Part shown: in pieces, positions 34,760-42,797 of the stretch
Position numbering within the stretch: the stretch's first letter is position 1
Layout: each line of letters starts with the position of its first letter
Assembly: GCF_014195095.1 (NCBI RefSeq)
Contig: NZ_JACIBC010000002.1
Location: 558,001-622,000, forward strand
Length of the DNA: 64,000 nt
Direction: 5' to 3'
Origin: Rhizobium sp. BK602
Lineage (GTDB): Bacteria; Pseudomonadota; Alphaproteobacteria; Rhizobiales; Rhizobiaceae
Made by a program: the position numbers and the translations under genes
Notes under the pieces: generated by a model
Told to the model about the DNA's origin: nothing
The model's database searches: none
The model's input: the letters and a program-made list of their open reading frames with translations, nothing else

Positions 34760-35674
34760 ATGATTGCGCGATTTGTTCGATGGCTGCTCTGTCTTGTCGG
34801 TCTCGTCATCATCGGCTTTGCCACCTTCTATGTCGTCACGGCGCCGTCGCCATTGCCGGCAAGCCATTGGGCAGGCCTCGGCGATCCCGATATCAAGAAC
34901 GGCGAAATGGTGTTCTGGGCCGGCGGCTGCACCAGTTGCCACGCGGCGCCGGGTGCCCAGGGCGATGCCAAGCTCGTACTGTCCGGCGGATTGGCGCTCA
35001 ATAGCCCATTCGGCACCTTTCATGTCCCGAATATCTCGCCGGATGAAAAGGCCGGCCTCGGCAGCTGGACGCTCGCCGATTTCGGCAATGCCATGAAGCG
35101 CGGCGTCGGCCGGAATGGCGAGCATCTCTATCCGTCCTTTCCCTACGGCTCCTATGCCCGCATGAGCGACAAGGACATCAACGATCTCTGGGGCTTCCTG
35201 AAGACGCTGCCGAAGAGCGCCAATGTCGCGCCGCCGCACGAGTTGCCGTTTCCATTCAATATCAGGCTGGCGCTTGGCGGCTGGAAATTCCTCTATTTCA
35301 ACAACCAGCCTCGCGTCGTGCTCGCCAATGCCGACAATAAGGTCGGGCGCGGCCAATATCTGGTCGAAGGCCCCGGCCATTGCGGCGAATGCCACACGCC
35401 GCGAGATGCCCTCGGCGGTTTCTTGAAGGACAAATGGCTGGCCGGAGCGCCGAATCCCGAGGGCAAGGGCAATATTCCGGATATTACCCCCGGCTCGAAG
35501 GCGGTCGGAAGCTGGAGCGCCGCCGATATCGCCAACTATCTCGAAACCGGCTTCACCCCGGATTTCGATTCCGCCGGTGGTTCGATGGCCGAGGTGCAGC
35601 AGAACATCGCGCATCTGCCGGCCTCGGACCGCGAGGCCATCGCGGCTTACCTGAAGGTGCTGCCGGCGCGGTGA
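34760..35674 (+). CDS. Diheme cytochrome c, membrane-anchored
   Basis: This 304-residue protein has an uncleaved N-terminal membrane segment (LLCLVGLVIIGFATFYVV). Its two class I haem domains have GCTSCH (Cys57, Cys60, His61) and HCGECH (Cys208, Cys211, His212). The spacing and the VPNISPD segment resemble the cytochrome subunits of alcohol, aldose or gluconate dehydrogenases that feed the respiratory chain. No dehydrogenase gene is adjacent, so the donor is unknown. The ATG at 34760 follows GGGGAAAGG. Confidence 0.88.
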   Translation: MIARFVRWLLCLVGLVIIGFATFYVVTAPSPLPASHWAGLGDPDIKNGEMVFWAGGCTSCHAAPGAQGDAKLVLSGGLALNSPFGTFHVPNISPDEKAGLGSWTLADFGNAMKRGVGRNGEHLYPSFPYGSYARMSDKDINDLWGFLKTLPKSANVAPPHELPFPFNIRLALGGWKFLYFNNQPRVVLANADNKVGRGQYLVEGPGHCGECHTPRDALGGFLKDKWLAGAPNPEGKGNIPDITPGSKAVGSWSAADIANYLETGFTPDFDSAGGSMAEVQQNIAHLPASDREAIAAYLKVLPAR

Positions 35675-35698
35675 CGGGGAGGTCGGTTCGCCGCTGTT

Positions 35699-36469
35699 TC
35701 AGCGTCGTCTCGCCAGATAGAGATGCGTCTCGTATCGCAGCTCGAATTCGCCGCCATGCGCCGTGATCGCCGCGGCGATCGCTCGGAGCAGAACTTCTCT
35801 TTGCGTATCCGCCAGCAGCCGATGGCCTGACAGCGTTCGCAGAAGGTCGGTATAGCTTGCCGCGCTGTGTGTCCGGCTCCAGGGATAGCAGCGATGCGTG
35901 GCCGGGCCGAAATGATCGGTCTCTTCGAATTGCGCGGCGAAAGGACCGTCCGGCAGATACCAGGATTCGGCGGGTGGGCCGGCAAGGGAGGGCGCGTATC
36001 GCGAATAGATGCGGGCAAATTCAGACCCAAGCGGCGCTTCCGGCGGCAGCGGCACATTGCCGAACACGGCAAGCGTTCCGTCCGGCGTGAGCTGGGCGGC
36101 TGTCTTGGCAAACCCGATCTCCGGCGCAACCCAGTGAAAGGACTGGGCGGCGAGCGCAAGTTTGAAGCTCTCCGTCTCGCCGATCCAGGCTTCGAAGGTC
36201 GATTGCGCAAAGCGGACACCGGGAAATTCCGCCAGGTTCTCGGCGGCAATGCCGATCAGGTCGCGGCCGGGGTCGAGAGCAAGCACCGGAAAGCCGCGGC
36301 GCGCAAACCCCTGCGTCGCCTGTCCCGTGCCGCAGCCGATTTCGAGGATACGATCCGTCTTGTGCAGGTCGGCAAAGGCGATGATGTCGTCGAAGAGCGG
36401 CTCCGGATAGACCGGACGCGCCCCGCCATAGAGCGTCGCCACGCCGTCGAAGGTAAACCGCCGTTCCAA
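35699..36469 (-). CDS. Class I SAM-dependent methyltransferase
   Basis: This is a 256-residue protein with motif I ILEIGCGTGQATQG, an acidic loop at ALDPGRD and FHWVAPEIGF after motif II. The start FTFDGVATLYGGARPVYPEPLF is typical of the UbiE/small-molecule methyltransferase group seen next to housekeeping genes. The substrate is not predictable. It is convergent with the diheme cytochrome gene and divergent from the C39-like peptidase. Confidence 0.82.
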   Translation of the reverse strand: MERRFTFDGVATLYGGARPVYPEPLFDDIIAFADLHKTDRILEIGCGTGQATQGFARRGFPVLALDPGRDLIGIAAENLAEFPGVRFAQSTFEAWIGETESFKLALAAQSFHWVAPEIGFAKTAAQLTPDGTLAVFGNVPLPPEAPLGSEFARIYSRYAPSLAGPPAESWYLPDGPFAAQFEETDHFGPATHRCYPWSRTHSAASYTDLLRTLSGHRLLADTQREVLLRAIAAAITAHGGEFELRYETHLYLARRR

Positions 36470-36576
36470 GGAATATCCTCAGTTGAAAAATCGCGCGCGA
36501 GCAGCCTTTTTTCCATCGTATTTCCATCGGAGGTTACCGCATCTCGGATGAGGCGTACAGTGAAGGGGCGACGGGC

Positions 36577-37203
36577 GTGGACGCAACGGTGAAGTATGAC
36601 GTTCCTTATTTCAGCCAATGGGAAACGCCTGACATGACGCTCGCTGTGGTGGCCGAAGGGGCTCAGGCGGCCTTGCTGAAAGATCCGCTATGGGCGTCTT
36701 CCGGGGCGCACAATGTCGAGGACTATGCCCGCTGGGCTGGCAATCTCTGCGGCATGGCATGCCTGAAGATGGTTCTCGCCGCCCGCACCGGGCGGGCGAT
36801 CCCGATCATGGATCTCGCCATGGGATGCCGGGAGCACGGTGGCTATGTCGAGGAGCCGGATGGCAGGATCAAGGGCCTGATCTACGCGCCCTTCATTCCC
36901 TTCGTTAGAGATCGCTTCGGCCTCGATGCGCGGGTCGTCACCGGAATTTCCACTGCCGATATCGGTGGCATCCTGAAGGAGCCGGCGTTCTTCATCGCCT
37001 CCGTCCACCATTCCATTCGCTGGCCCGAGACCGAGCCGCCGTCGAAGGGTGGGCATCTCGTTCTGGTGACCGCGCTCGAAGGCGACCGCATCCGCTTCCA
37101 CAATCCCTCCGGGCATGTCGTCGCCACCCGAGAGAATGTCGAAATGCCGCTGGAGACATTCGACCGGTTTTTTGCCGGGCGCGGGATCGCCATCGATCGC
37201 TGA
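36577..37203 (+). CDS. C39-like cysteine peptidase family protein
   Basis: This is a 208-residue protein starting at a GTG, with GAAGGGG about 9 bases upstream. The papain-like core of peptidase C39-type proteins is visible: the nucleophile region NLCGMACLKMVL (Cys58), then the His in KGGHLVLVTALEGD (His160) and the Asn in RFHNPSG (Asn176). There is no signal peptide and no ABC transporter, so it is not a bacteriocin processor. It is probably a cytoplasmic protease or amidase with an unknown target. Confidence 0.75.
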   Translation: MDATVKYDVPYFSQWETPDMTLAVVAEGAQAALLKDPLWASSGAHNVEDYARWAGNLCGMACLKMVLAARTGRAIPIMDLAMGCREHGGYVEEPDGRIKGLIYAPFIPFVRDRFGLDARVVTGISTADIGGILKEPAFFIASVHHSIRWPETEPPSKGGHLVLVTALEGDRIRFHNPSGHVVATRENVEMPLETFDRFFAGRGIAIDR

Positions 37204-37242
37204 CGATAGGAAGGTCAACGGCGATCCCGGCGCGGGCCGGCT

Positions 37243-37731
37243 TCAGCCAAGCGCCTGCAGAAAGCGCATGCCGGTGACCGGACGCGGCTTGAAATCCATG
37301 TTTTCGTAGAAGCGGTGCGCCTGGACATTGCCGGTCGCGGCGCTGACGGAGAGATAGCCGCAGCCGGCCTTGCGGGCGACGTCGCGCGCGCGGTCGACGA
37401 GGTGCTGGCCTATGCCGTGGCCGCGATGGCCGTCGCGCACGAAGAGATGGTGCAGGTCCATGCCGCGCTGACCTTCCTGCGCCCGGTAGAGCGGCACGAG
37501 AATGGCATAGCCTATCAGCCCGTTTCCGCCCTCGGCCACCAGCGCCGTGATCCATGGTACCGGCCCGAAGAGGTCACGCTCCAGCTGCTCCGGCGTCGTG
37601 GCGGAGGGATCGCCATGATGGGCGGCCAGCAGGCGGATCATGTCGTTCAGTTCCGGCAGATCGCGCGGCTGCGCGGTGCGGATGGTGATGACGGATGGGC
37701 GGAGAAGTGAGATTTCGCTATCGTCCAGCAT
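37243..37731 (-). CDS. GNAT N-acetyltransferase
   Basis: From the ATG at 37731 the protein has 162 residues. It contains ITIRTAQPRDLPELNDMI at the N-terminus, the core LHHLFVRDGHRGHGIGQHLVDRA with the acetyl-CoA-binding R-G-H-G-I-G loop, and the C-terminal NVQAHRFYENMDF helix. The in-frame ATG at 37812 would carry the reading frame through a hairpin terminator, so the shorter form is preferred. The acceptor substrate is unknown. Confidence 0.82.
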   Translation of the reverse strand: MLDDSEISLLRPSVITIRTAQPRDLPELNDMIRLLAAHHGDPSATTPEQLERDLFGPVPWITALVAEGGNGLIGYAILVPLYRAQEGQRGMDLHHLFVRDGHRGHGIGQHLVDRARDVARKAGCGYLSVSAATGNVQAHRFYENMDFKPRPVTGMRFLQALG

Positions 37732-37779
37732 GGTATTTCGCGTCCTTGTTTCGAATGAGCCGTCAGGACGCTGCTGATA

Positions 37780-37806
37780 CAACAAAGCCGCCTGACGGCG
37801 GCTTGT
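37780..37806 (-). terminator. Orphan terminator-like hairpin upstream of the GNAT gene
   Basis: On the minus strand, AAGCCGCC-GTCA-GGCGGCTT is followed by TGTTGT, a strong stem with a partial U tract. It lies 5' of the GNAT start codon, so it would end a minus-strand transcript begun somewhere in 37807-38046. No gene is seen there. The rest of the 352-bp gap holds the dmeR promoter. Confidence 0.55.
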
Positions 37807-38046
37807 TGACAATATGATCTGTCCAGCCGCCCTTTACAGGTACAGCCAAAAATACGAGCAATTGTGGAGCGCTTGCGTGATCATGGGCGCATAGATGATC
37901 CGGAATGGCGGATTTGTCAATGGGGGCTCCGCCATTGTGCCGCCGCGCATGCCGCATCGCCGGGCGCCGCCCTCATAGCGGCCGTCACCATGCCTGCCAT
38001 TATCTCCGCATGCCTCGTCGAACGGCGTTTGCTTCCTCTGCTTCTT

Positions 38047-38070
38047 TATAGTATACCCCCCTATATTATA
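38047..38070 (+). promoter_or_regulatory. Probable DmeR operator/promoter
   Basis: An uninterrupted C6 tract (38056-38061) is flanked by TATAGTATA on the left and TATATTATA on the right, a near-symmetric AT dyad around a G/C run. RcnR/CsoR-family repressors bind exactly this kind of site. It ends 13 bp before the dmeR start codon. The role is inferred from the family. Confidence 0.65.
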
Positions 38071-38083
38071 TTTCGAGGTCGCC

Positions 38084-38356
38084 ATGTCGCACACCGTTCG
38101 TGAGCAAGCCAAGCTTCTTTCCCGCATCCGCCGCCTCAAGGGGCAGATGGAGGCGGTGGAGAGGGCTTTGGAGGCTGAGCGGCCCTGCGGGGAGATCCTC
38201 CAGCTTCTCGCCTCCATTCGTGGCGCGCTGACCGGCCTCACCGGCGAGATCGTCGAGGATCATCTGCGCGAGCATGTCCTGGAGGCCGAAAATGAGACGG
38301 CCCGTCGTCAGGCGGTCGATGAAATATCGGATGTGTTGAAGACTTATCTGCGCTGA
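38084..38356 (+). CDS. dmeR: DmeR, RcnR/CsoR-family metal-responsive repressor
   Basis: This is a 90-residue all-helical DUF156 protein. The residues expected to bind Ni/Co in the RcnR group are present: the N-terminal His (MSHT), Cys35 (ERPCGEIL) and a His pair in VEDHLREHVLE. It lies 35 bp upstream of a His-rich CDF exporter, reproducing the rhizobial dmeR-dmeF operon. Nickel or cobalt binding would release the promoter. Confidence 0.88.
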   Translation: MSHTVREQAKLLSRIRRLKGQMEAVERALEAERPCGEILQLLASIRGALTGLTGEIVEDHLREHVLEAENETARRQAVDEISDVLKTYLR

Positions 38357-38391
38357 GCAGAGCTTTGGAAATGGAACGGGAGACCGATGTG

Positions 38392-39363
38392 ATGAGTGGT
38401 TCTTCGGATGCTTTGACGCACAGCCACGTGTTCTTGGGCAGCGATCACCAGCGCAACGAACGCCGTATCTGGCTCGTCATCGCGCTGACGACCGTGATGA
38501 TGGTAATCGAGATCGGTGCCGGTTCGCTCTATGGCTCCATGGCGCTGGTCGCCGACGGCTGGCACATGTCGACGCATGCCAGTGCCATGCTGATTTCGGC
38601 GCTCGCCTATCTCTATGCCCGCCGCCACGCGCACAATGCGCGCTTCACCTTCGGCACCGGCAAGCTCGGCGATCTCGCCGGCTTCGCCAGCGCCATCATC
38701 CTTGCGATGATCGCGCTATTGATGGCATGGGAAAGCCTGCTGCGGCTGCGAAATCCCGTTGTGATCGATTATCGCGAGGCGATCGCGATCGCCGTTGTCG
38801 GCCTGCTCGTCAATATCGCCAGTGCCTGGCTATTGCGTGACGATCATGCCCATCATCACCACGGGCATGGTCACGATCACGGTCATCACCATGACCATCA
38901 TCACGATCATGATCATCCCCATCCGCACAGCGTTTCGGACAACAATCTGCGCTCGGCCTACATTCACGTGATTGCCGACGCCATGACGTCGGTTCTGGCG
39001 ATCGTCGCGCTTCTGCTCGGCAGCCGCTTCGGCTGGACCTTCCTCGATCCGCTGATGGGCATCGTCGGCGGGCTGGTGATCCTGCAATGGTCGTGGAGCC
39101 TGTTGCGCTCCACCGGCGGGATCCTGCTCGATTTCATCCCGCCGGGAGAGGAACTGCCCGAGGAAATCCGCGAGGCCATCGAAACGGATAGCGACCGCAT
39201 CACCGACCTGCATGTCTGGCAGGTCGGCCCCGGCCATCACGCCGCGATCGTCGCCGTCGCGACGCCGGAGCCACGCGATGCAGCCTTCTACAAGGCCCGG
39301 CTCGCGGACCTGCACGAGCTCTCGCATGTCACCGTCGAGGTCACGGTCGAAAGGGCTGCCTGA
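38392..39363 (+). CDS. dmeF: DmeF, cation diffusion facilitator for Ni/Co efflux
   Basis: This 323-residue CDF protein has six membrane segments. The metal site residues are in ADGWHMSTHA (Asp55, His58) and HVIADAMTS (His192, Asp196). A very His/Asp-rich cytoplasmic loop covers about residues 152-179. A C-terminal domain with DLHVWQVGPGHHAA ends the protein. It would expel nickel or cobalt from the cytoplasm. I start at 38392, after CGGGAG; an ATG at 38371 would add seven residues. Confidence 0.9.
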   Translation: MSGSSDALTHSHVFLGSDHQRNERRIWLVIALTTVMMVIEIGAGSLYGSMALVADGWHMSTHASAMLISALAYLYARRHAHNARFTFGTGKLGDLAGFASAIILAMIALLMAWESLLRLRNPVVIDYREAIAIAVVGLLVNIASAWLLRDDHAHHHHGHGHDHGHHHDHHHDHDHPHPHSVSDNNLRSAYIHVIADAMTSVLAIVALLLGSRFGWTFLDPLMGIVGGLVILQWSWSLLRSTGGILLDFIPPGEELPEEIREAIETDSDRITDLHVWQVGPGHHAAIVAVATPEPRDAAFYKARLADLHELSHVTVEVTVERAA

Positions 39364-39449
39364 GGCGGCGGAAATTCGTTGCTCGCCAGAGCCTTGCCAT
39401 ATTCCGCGCTTACCCCAGATTCGGCCTGATTCCGCTGGAGGTTTTCCGC

Positions 39450-40457
39450 ATGCCTACATTGTTGACACGCCGCCGCCTCATGGCCGGCTCGGCGCTGCTC
39501 ATCCCCGCCCTGACGTTTGGCCCGGACGCGCTGTTTGCCGAGGATGCCAATGCCAGCAAGAGCCCGGATGCAGACGCTCCGGCGGCAGATGCACAGGATG
39601 ATGCCGCCCCCTCGGACGACGACATGGGCGGAGGGCAGCAAGGCGCGGACAATTCCCAGGTCACCGAGGACGCGGACAAGCAGCTCGCGGATCTGGAAAA
39701 GAAGACCGGCGGCCGCCTCGGCGTGTCCGTCCTCGATACGGAGACCAATATCTCGCTCGGCAGCCGCGAAGCGGAGCGGTTCGCCCTGTGCAGCACCTAC
39801 AAGGTGCTTGCGGTCGGCTTCGTGCTCGCCCGTGTCGACCAAGGCGTGGAAAAGCTCGACCGGCGTGTCACCTACGGCAAGGATGTTTTGCTTTCCTATT
39901 CGCCGGAGACGGAAAAGCATGCGGGCGGCGACGGTATGACGGTCGCCGAACTCTGCAATGCAGCCATCACGCTCAGCGACAATACGGCCGCCAATCTGCT
40001 GCTCGACAGTTTCGGTGGCCCGGCGGCGCTGACGGCGTGGCTGCGCACGTCCGGCGATACGGAAACCCGGCTCGATCGCAAGGAGCCGGATCTCAACCAG
40101 GCGGCCAAGGACGATCCGCGCGATACGACGACGCCCGATTCCATGCTGGATACGCTCGGGCTGCTGACGCTTGGCAATACGCTCTCGGAGACCTCGCGCG
40201 ATCAGCTGTCGAACTGGCTGGTCAGCAACACCACCGGAAATGCGCGCCTGCGCGCCGGCTTGCCGAAAGAATGGAAGGTCGGCGACAAGACCGGCACAGG
40301 TGACAATGGCTCCTATGGCGACGTTGCCGTCATCTGGCCGCCGGAGCGCGGCCCGATCCTCGTCGTGACCTATGTGGGCGAGGCAACCGCGCCGGCAAAG
40401 GACATCGAAGCGGTCTTCGCCGATGTCGCCAAGATCGTGGTGGGTATGGTCGGGTGA
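39450..40457 (+). CDS. Class A beta-lactamase
   Basis: This is a 335-residue protein with a TAT-like signal (LLTRRRLMAGSALLIPAL). All class A motifs are present: Ser115-x-x-Lys118 (CSTYKVL), SDN (176-178), Glu212 and Asn216 (KEPDLNQ), and KTG (280-282). The region between signal and enzyme (about 31-75) is an unusual Asp/Ala-rich linker. It would hydrolyse penicillins or cephalosporins in the periplasm. There is no adjacent AmpR-type regulator. Cys at the position before the catalytic Ser has no partner at the usual 238 position, so a carbapenemase-type disulfide is unlikely. Confidence 0.9.
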   Translation: MPTLLTRRRLMAGSALLIPALTFGPDALFAEDANASKSPDADAPAADAQDDAAPSDDDMGGGQQGADNSQVTEDADKQLADLEKKTGGRLGVSVLDTETNISLGSREAERFALCSTYKVLAVGFVLARVDQGVEKLDRRVTYGKDVLLSYSPETEKHAGGDGMTVAELCNAAITLSDNTAANLLLDSFGGPAALTAWLRTSGDTETRLDRKEPDLNQAAKDDPRDTTTPDSMLDTLGLLTLGNTLSETSRDQLSNWLVSNTTGNARLRAGLPKEWKVGDKTGTGDNGSYGDVAVIWPPERGPILVVTYVGEATAPAKDIEAVFADVAKIVVGMVG

Positions 40458-40619
40458 TATAGTAGCGCCCTGAAATGTGATCGACAAATCAGGGCAATAG
40501 GGTTGCGACCTGAATCAGGATCGCACGGACTTCAAGTCATTTCGAGAAACGTCGCGTGGAGAGCGAGCGGCTGGCGCATCTCTCGTCGGTCTCTGCAGCC
40601 CGCCCTCGGCCGGCTGCCG

Positions 40620-42128
40620 CTATGTGCCGCAAAAGGTTTGCAGCACTCGCTCCGCCGGCCGTGGCGGCTCGGCATAGGGCGCAAAAGCCGGCTGGTCCTC
40701 GTAAGGTTTCGCAAGCACGGTCAGCAGCGCCTCGAACAAGGAGAAATCATCGTCCTCCATGGCGGCCTGGATCGCCTGTTCGATGCGATGGTTGCGTGGG
40801 ATGAAGGCCGGGTTGATGCGGCGCATGGCGCTGGGGCGCTCGGCGGCGGACCGAGACTCCCGGCTCAGGCGCTCGCGCCAGCGTGCCAGCCATGGCATGA
40901 TGGATTGCGGGTCCGTGAAGCTGGCGGCGAAAGCGGTCTCCGCCTCGTCGCTCGCGGCGAGTGCGGTGAGCCGCCGGAAGGTCAGGCTAAAGTCCGCTTG
41001 CCCTTGCTGCATCACGGCCAGCAGCGACTGGATGAGGTCGAGATCGCCGTCATCCTCGTCGCCGAGCCCGATTTTGGCGCGCATGCCGGCCAGCCAATGG
41101 CCCTGGAAGCGCTCGCCATAGCCCTTGATCACCGTATTGGCCAGGTCGACGGCCGTGTCGAGCGTGGGGTCGATCAGCGGCAGCAGCGTTTCGCCGAGCC
41201 GGGCAAGATTCCACTGGCCGATCCCCGGCTGGTTGGCATAGGCATAGCGGCCCTGCCGGTCGATCGAGGAAAAGACCGTGGCCGGATCGTAAGCGTCCAT
41301 AAAGGCACAGGGGCCGAAATCGATGGTCTCGCCGGAAACGGTCATATTGTCGGTGTTCATTACGCCATGGATGAAACCGACATGCAGCCAGCGGGCGATC
41401 AGCGATGCCTGCCGTTCGGCAACGGCTTCCAGCAGGGCGAGATAGCGGTTCTTGCGGTCCTTGATATCAGGATAGTGCCGGTCGATCACATGGTCGGCGA
41501 GGATGCGCAGATTGTCAGTATCGCCGCGCGCGGCAAAGAACTGGAAGGTGCCGACCCGGATATGGCTGGCCGCGACCCGGGTGAAGACCGCGCCGGGCAG
41601 CACGTCCTCGCGATAGACGGGCTCGCCCGTCGTCACGGCTGCAAGGGCTCGCGTCGTTGGAATGCCGAGCGCATGCATGGCTTCGCTGACGATATATTCG
41701 CGCAGCACCGGTCCGAGAGCGGCCCGTCCATCGCCGCGCCGCGAAAATGGCGTCGGCCCGGCCCCCTTGAGCTGGATATCGCGGCGCCGGCCATGGCGGT
41801 CGACCACTTCGCCGAGCAGGATCGCCCGGCCATCGCCGAGCTGCGGCACGAAGCTGCCGAACTGGTGGCCGGCATAGGCCATGGCAAGCGGCTGAGCGCC
41901 GGGCAGGGGCTTGTTGCCCGAAAAGATCGCCGCTCCGTCCCGCTCCAGAGCCTCCGCATCCAGCCCGAGATCACGCGCCAGCGCCGCATTGAACTTGATC
42001 AGCCGCGGTTCCCGAACCGGCGTCGGCGCCTGTTCCGCGAAGAATTGCTGCGGCAGGCGCGCATAGCTGTTGTCGAACGGTGTGGAGGGTGCCTCGCGCA
42101 CCGGATTGTCGTGAAGAGAAGAGCTCAT
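40620..42128 (-). CDS. selO: SelO/YdiU pseudokinase-like protein adenylyltransferase
   Basis: This is a 502-residue UPF0061 protein with the family blocks YAGHQFGSFVPQLGDGRA, LKGAGPTPFSR, RDGRAALG-type and HGVMNTDNM (metal binding), then DFGPCAFMDAY. It transfers AMP to proteins, which in E. coli links to redox control of glutathionylation. The C-terminus ends FCGT, with Cys at the position that is selenocysteine in eukaryotic SelO. A 659-codon open frame antisense to it is not a gene. The 162 bp upstream of its stop hold only a weak hairpin. Confidence 0.92.
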   Translation of the reverse strand: MSSSLHDNPVREAPSTPFDNSYARLPQQFFAEQAPTPVREPRLIKFNAALARDLGLDAEALERDGAAIFSGNKPLPGAQPLAMAYAGHQFGSFVPQLGDGRAILLGEVVDRHGRRRDIQLKGAGPTPFSRRGDGRAALGPVLREYIVSEAMHALGIPTTRALAAVTTGEPVYREDVLPGAVFTRVAASHIRVGTFQFFAARGDTDNLRILADHVIDRHYPDIKDRKNRYLALLEAVAERQASLIARWLHVGFIHGVMNTDNMTVSGETIDFGPCAFMDAYDPATVFSSIDRQGRYAYANQPGIGQWNLARLGETLLPLIDPTLDTAVDLANTVIKGYGERFQGHWLAGMRAKIGLGDEDDGDLDLIQSLLAVMQQGQADFSLTFRRLTALAASDEAETAFAASFTDPQSIMPWLARWRERLSRESRSAAERPSAMRRINPAFIPRNHRIEQAIQAAMEDDDFSLFEALLTVLAKPYEDQPAFAPYAEPPRPAERVLQTFCGT

Positions 42129-42177
42129 GCTTCTAAGGTAGGGCCGGGCGGGATGGGGTGCAAGGCGCTTGTGTCCG

Positions 42178-42194
42178 GTAGGAAATCATCCTAC
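42178..42194. promoter_or_regulatory. Inverted repeat upstream of parD, probable autoregulatory operator
   Basis: GTAGGA-AATCA-TCCTAC is a perfect dyad 27 bp before the parD start codon. ParD antitoxins with a ribbon-helix-helix domain usually bind such sites with ParE to repress their operon. The role is inferred from position. Confidence 0.6.
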
Positions 42195-42221
42195 TTTATA
42201 CTACCAAAACAGGAGGTCGGC

Positions 42222-42482
42222 ATGAACGAGAAACTCAGCATCTCGCTTCCCAGCGAAATGGTCGCCGCCATCAAGAGCCGCGTCGACGCCGGAGCCTATA
42301 CCTCCACGAGCGAAGTCCTGCGCGCGGCCGTCCGGGTCTGGCTGCGGGAAGAAGAGGAATATCAGGAACGGATCGCGGCGATCCGGCAAAAGGTTCAGGC
42401 ATCGCTGGACGATCCGAGGCCGAATTTGAGTGGACACGAAGTCAAGCAACGTCTCGAGGCCTTCTTTGATAAGCGTCGCTGA
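42222..42482 (+). CDS. parD: ParD-type antitoxin (ribbon-helix-helix)
   Basis: This is an 86-residue protein. The N-terminal ribbon-helix-helix reads EKLSISLPSEMVAAIKSRVD, with YTSTSEVLRAAVRVWL as the second helix pair. The C-terminal half is charged and likely wraps the toxin. The ATG follows CAGGAGG. The toxin gene starts 3 bp after its stop, so they are one operon. Its reading frame continues upstream open through the antisense of selO, which is coincidence. Confidence 0.88.
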   Translation: MNEKLSISLPSEMVAAIKSRVDAGAYTSTSEVLRAAVRVWLREEEEYQERIAAIRQKVQASLDDPRPNLSGHEVKQRLEAFFDKRR

Positions 42483-42485
42483 TCG

Positions 42486-42797
42486 ATGAAGCGATTTGTC
42501 GTCGAATACCGTCCGGAAGCAATGAACAATCTGCTTGATATCGCGGCATATGTTTTCGAAAAGAGCCAGAATATCAAGACGAGCGAAACGTATCTCGACC
42601 GCATTTACGCTCGTTGCGAAAAGATCGGCGATGCCCCTTTTGGCGGCGTTGCCAGGGATGATCTGAGCTTGGGCCTTCGCATGGCTGTCTTTGAAAAAAC
42701 TATTGTTATCCTTTATACGATCGAGCGCGATACCGTCTGGATCACAAACATCTTTTCCGGCAGCCGCGACTACGAAACGCTTCTGGGTCGCCCCTAA
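42486..42797 (+). CDS. parE: ParE-type toxin (RelE/ParE family)
   Basis: This 103-residue toxin has the RelE/ParE fold: VEYRPEAMNNLLDIAAYVFE, then YLDRIYARCEKIGDAPFGG, and C-terminal strands VILYTIERDTVWITNIFSGSRDYE. ParE toxins poison DNA gyrase, while RelE members cut mRNA; the Y-E-T-L-L ending favours ParE. It looks complete. Its TAA overlaps the TAG of the convergent DUF1697 gene. Confidence 0.88.
   Translation: MKRFVVEYRPEAMNNLLDIAAYVFEKSQNIKTSETYLDRIYARCEKIGDAPFGGVARDDLSLGLRMAVFEKTIVILYTIERDTVWITNIFSGSRDYETLLGRP

Noticed and set aside
37759..37803. A classical attenuator in the GNAT leader
   Set aside because: The segment that could compete with the terminator stem lies downstream of it on the minus strand, so it would be made too late to act as an antiterminator.
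38850..38935. CAT/CAC-rich short repeats resembling a microsatellite
   Set aside because: They encode the His-rich loop of DmeF in frame and are expected for this protein.
40467..40495. Terminator between the beta-lactamase gene and selO
   Set aside because: GCCCTGA and TCAGGGC pair for 7 bp, but the loop is 15 bases and no T tract follows. The evidence is too weak to list.
40503..42221. A 659-codon open frame on the plus strand that runs into parD
   Set aside because: It is antisense to selO, a clear full-length family member, and joins parD only because no stop codon intervenes. parD has its own Shine-Dalgarno and start at 42222.
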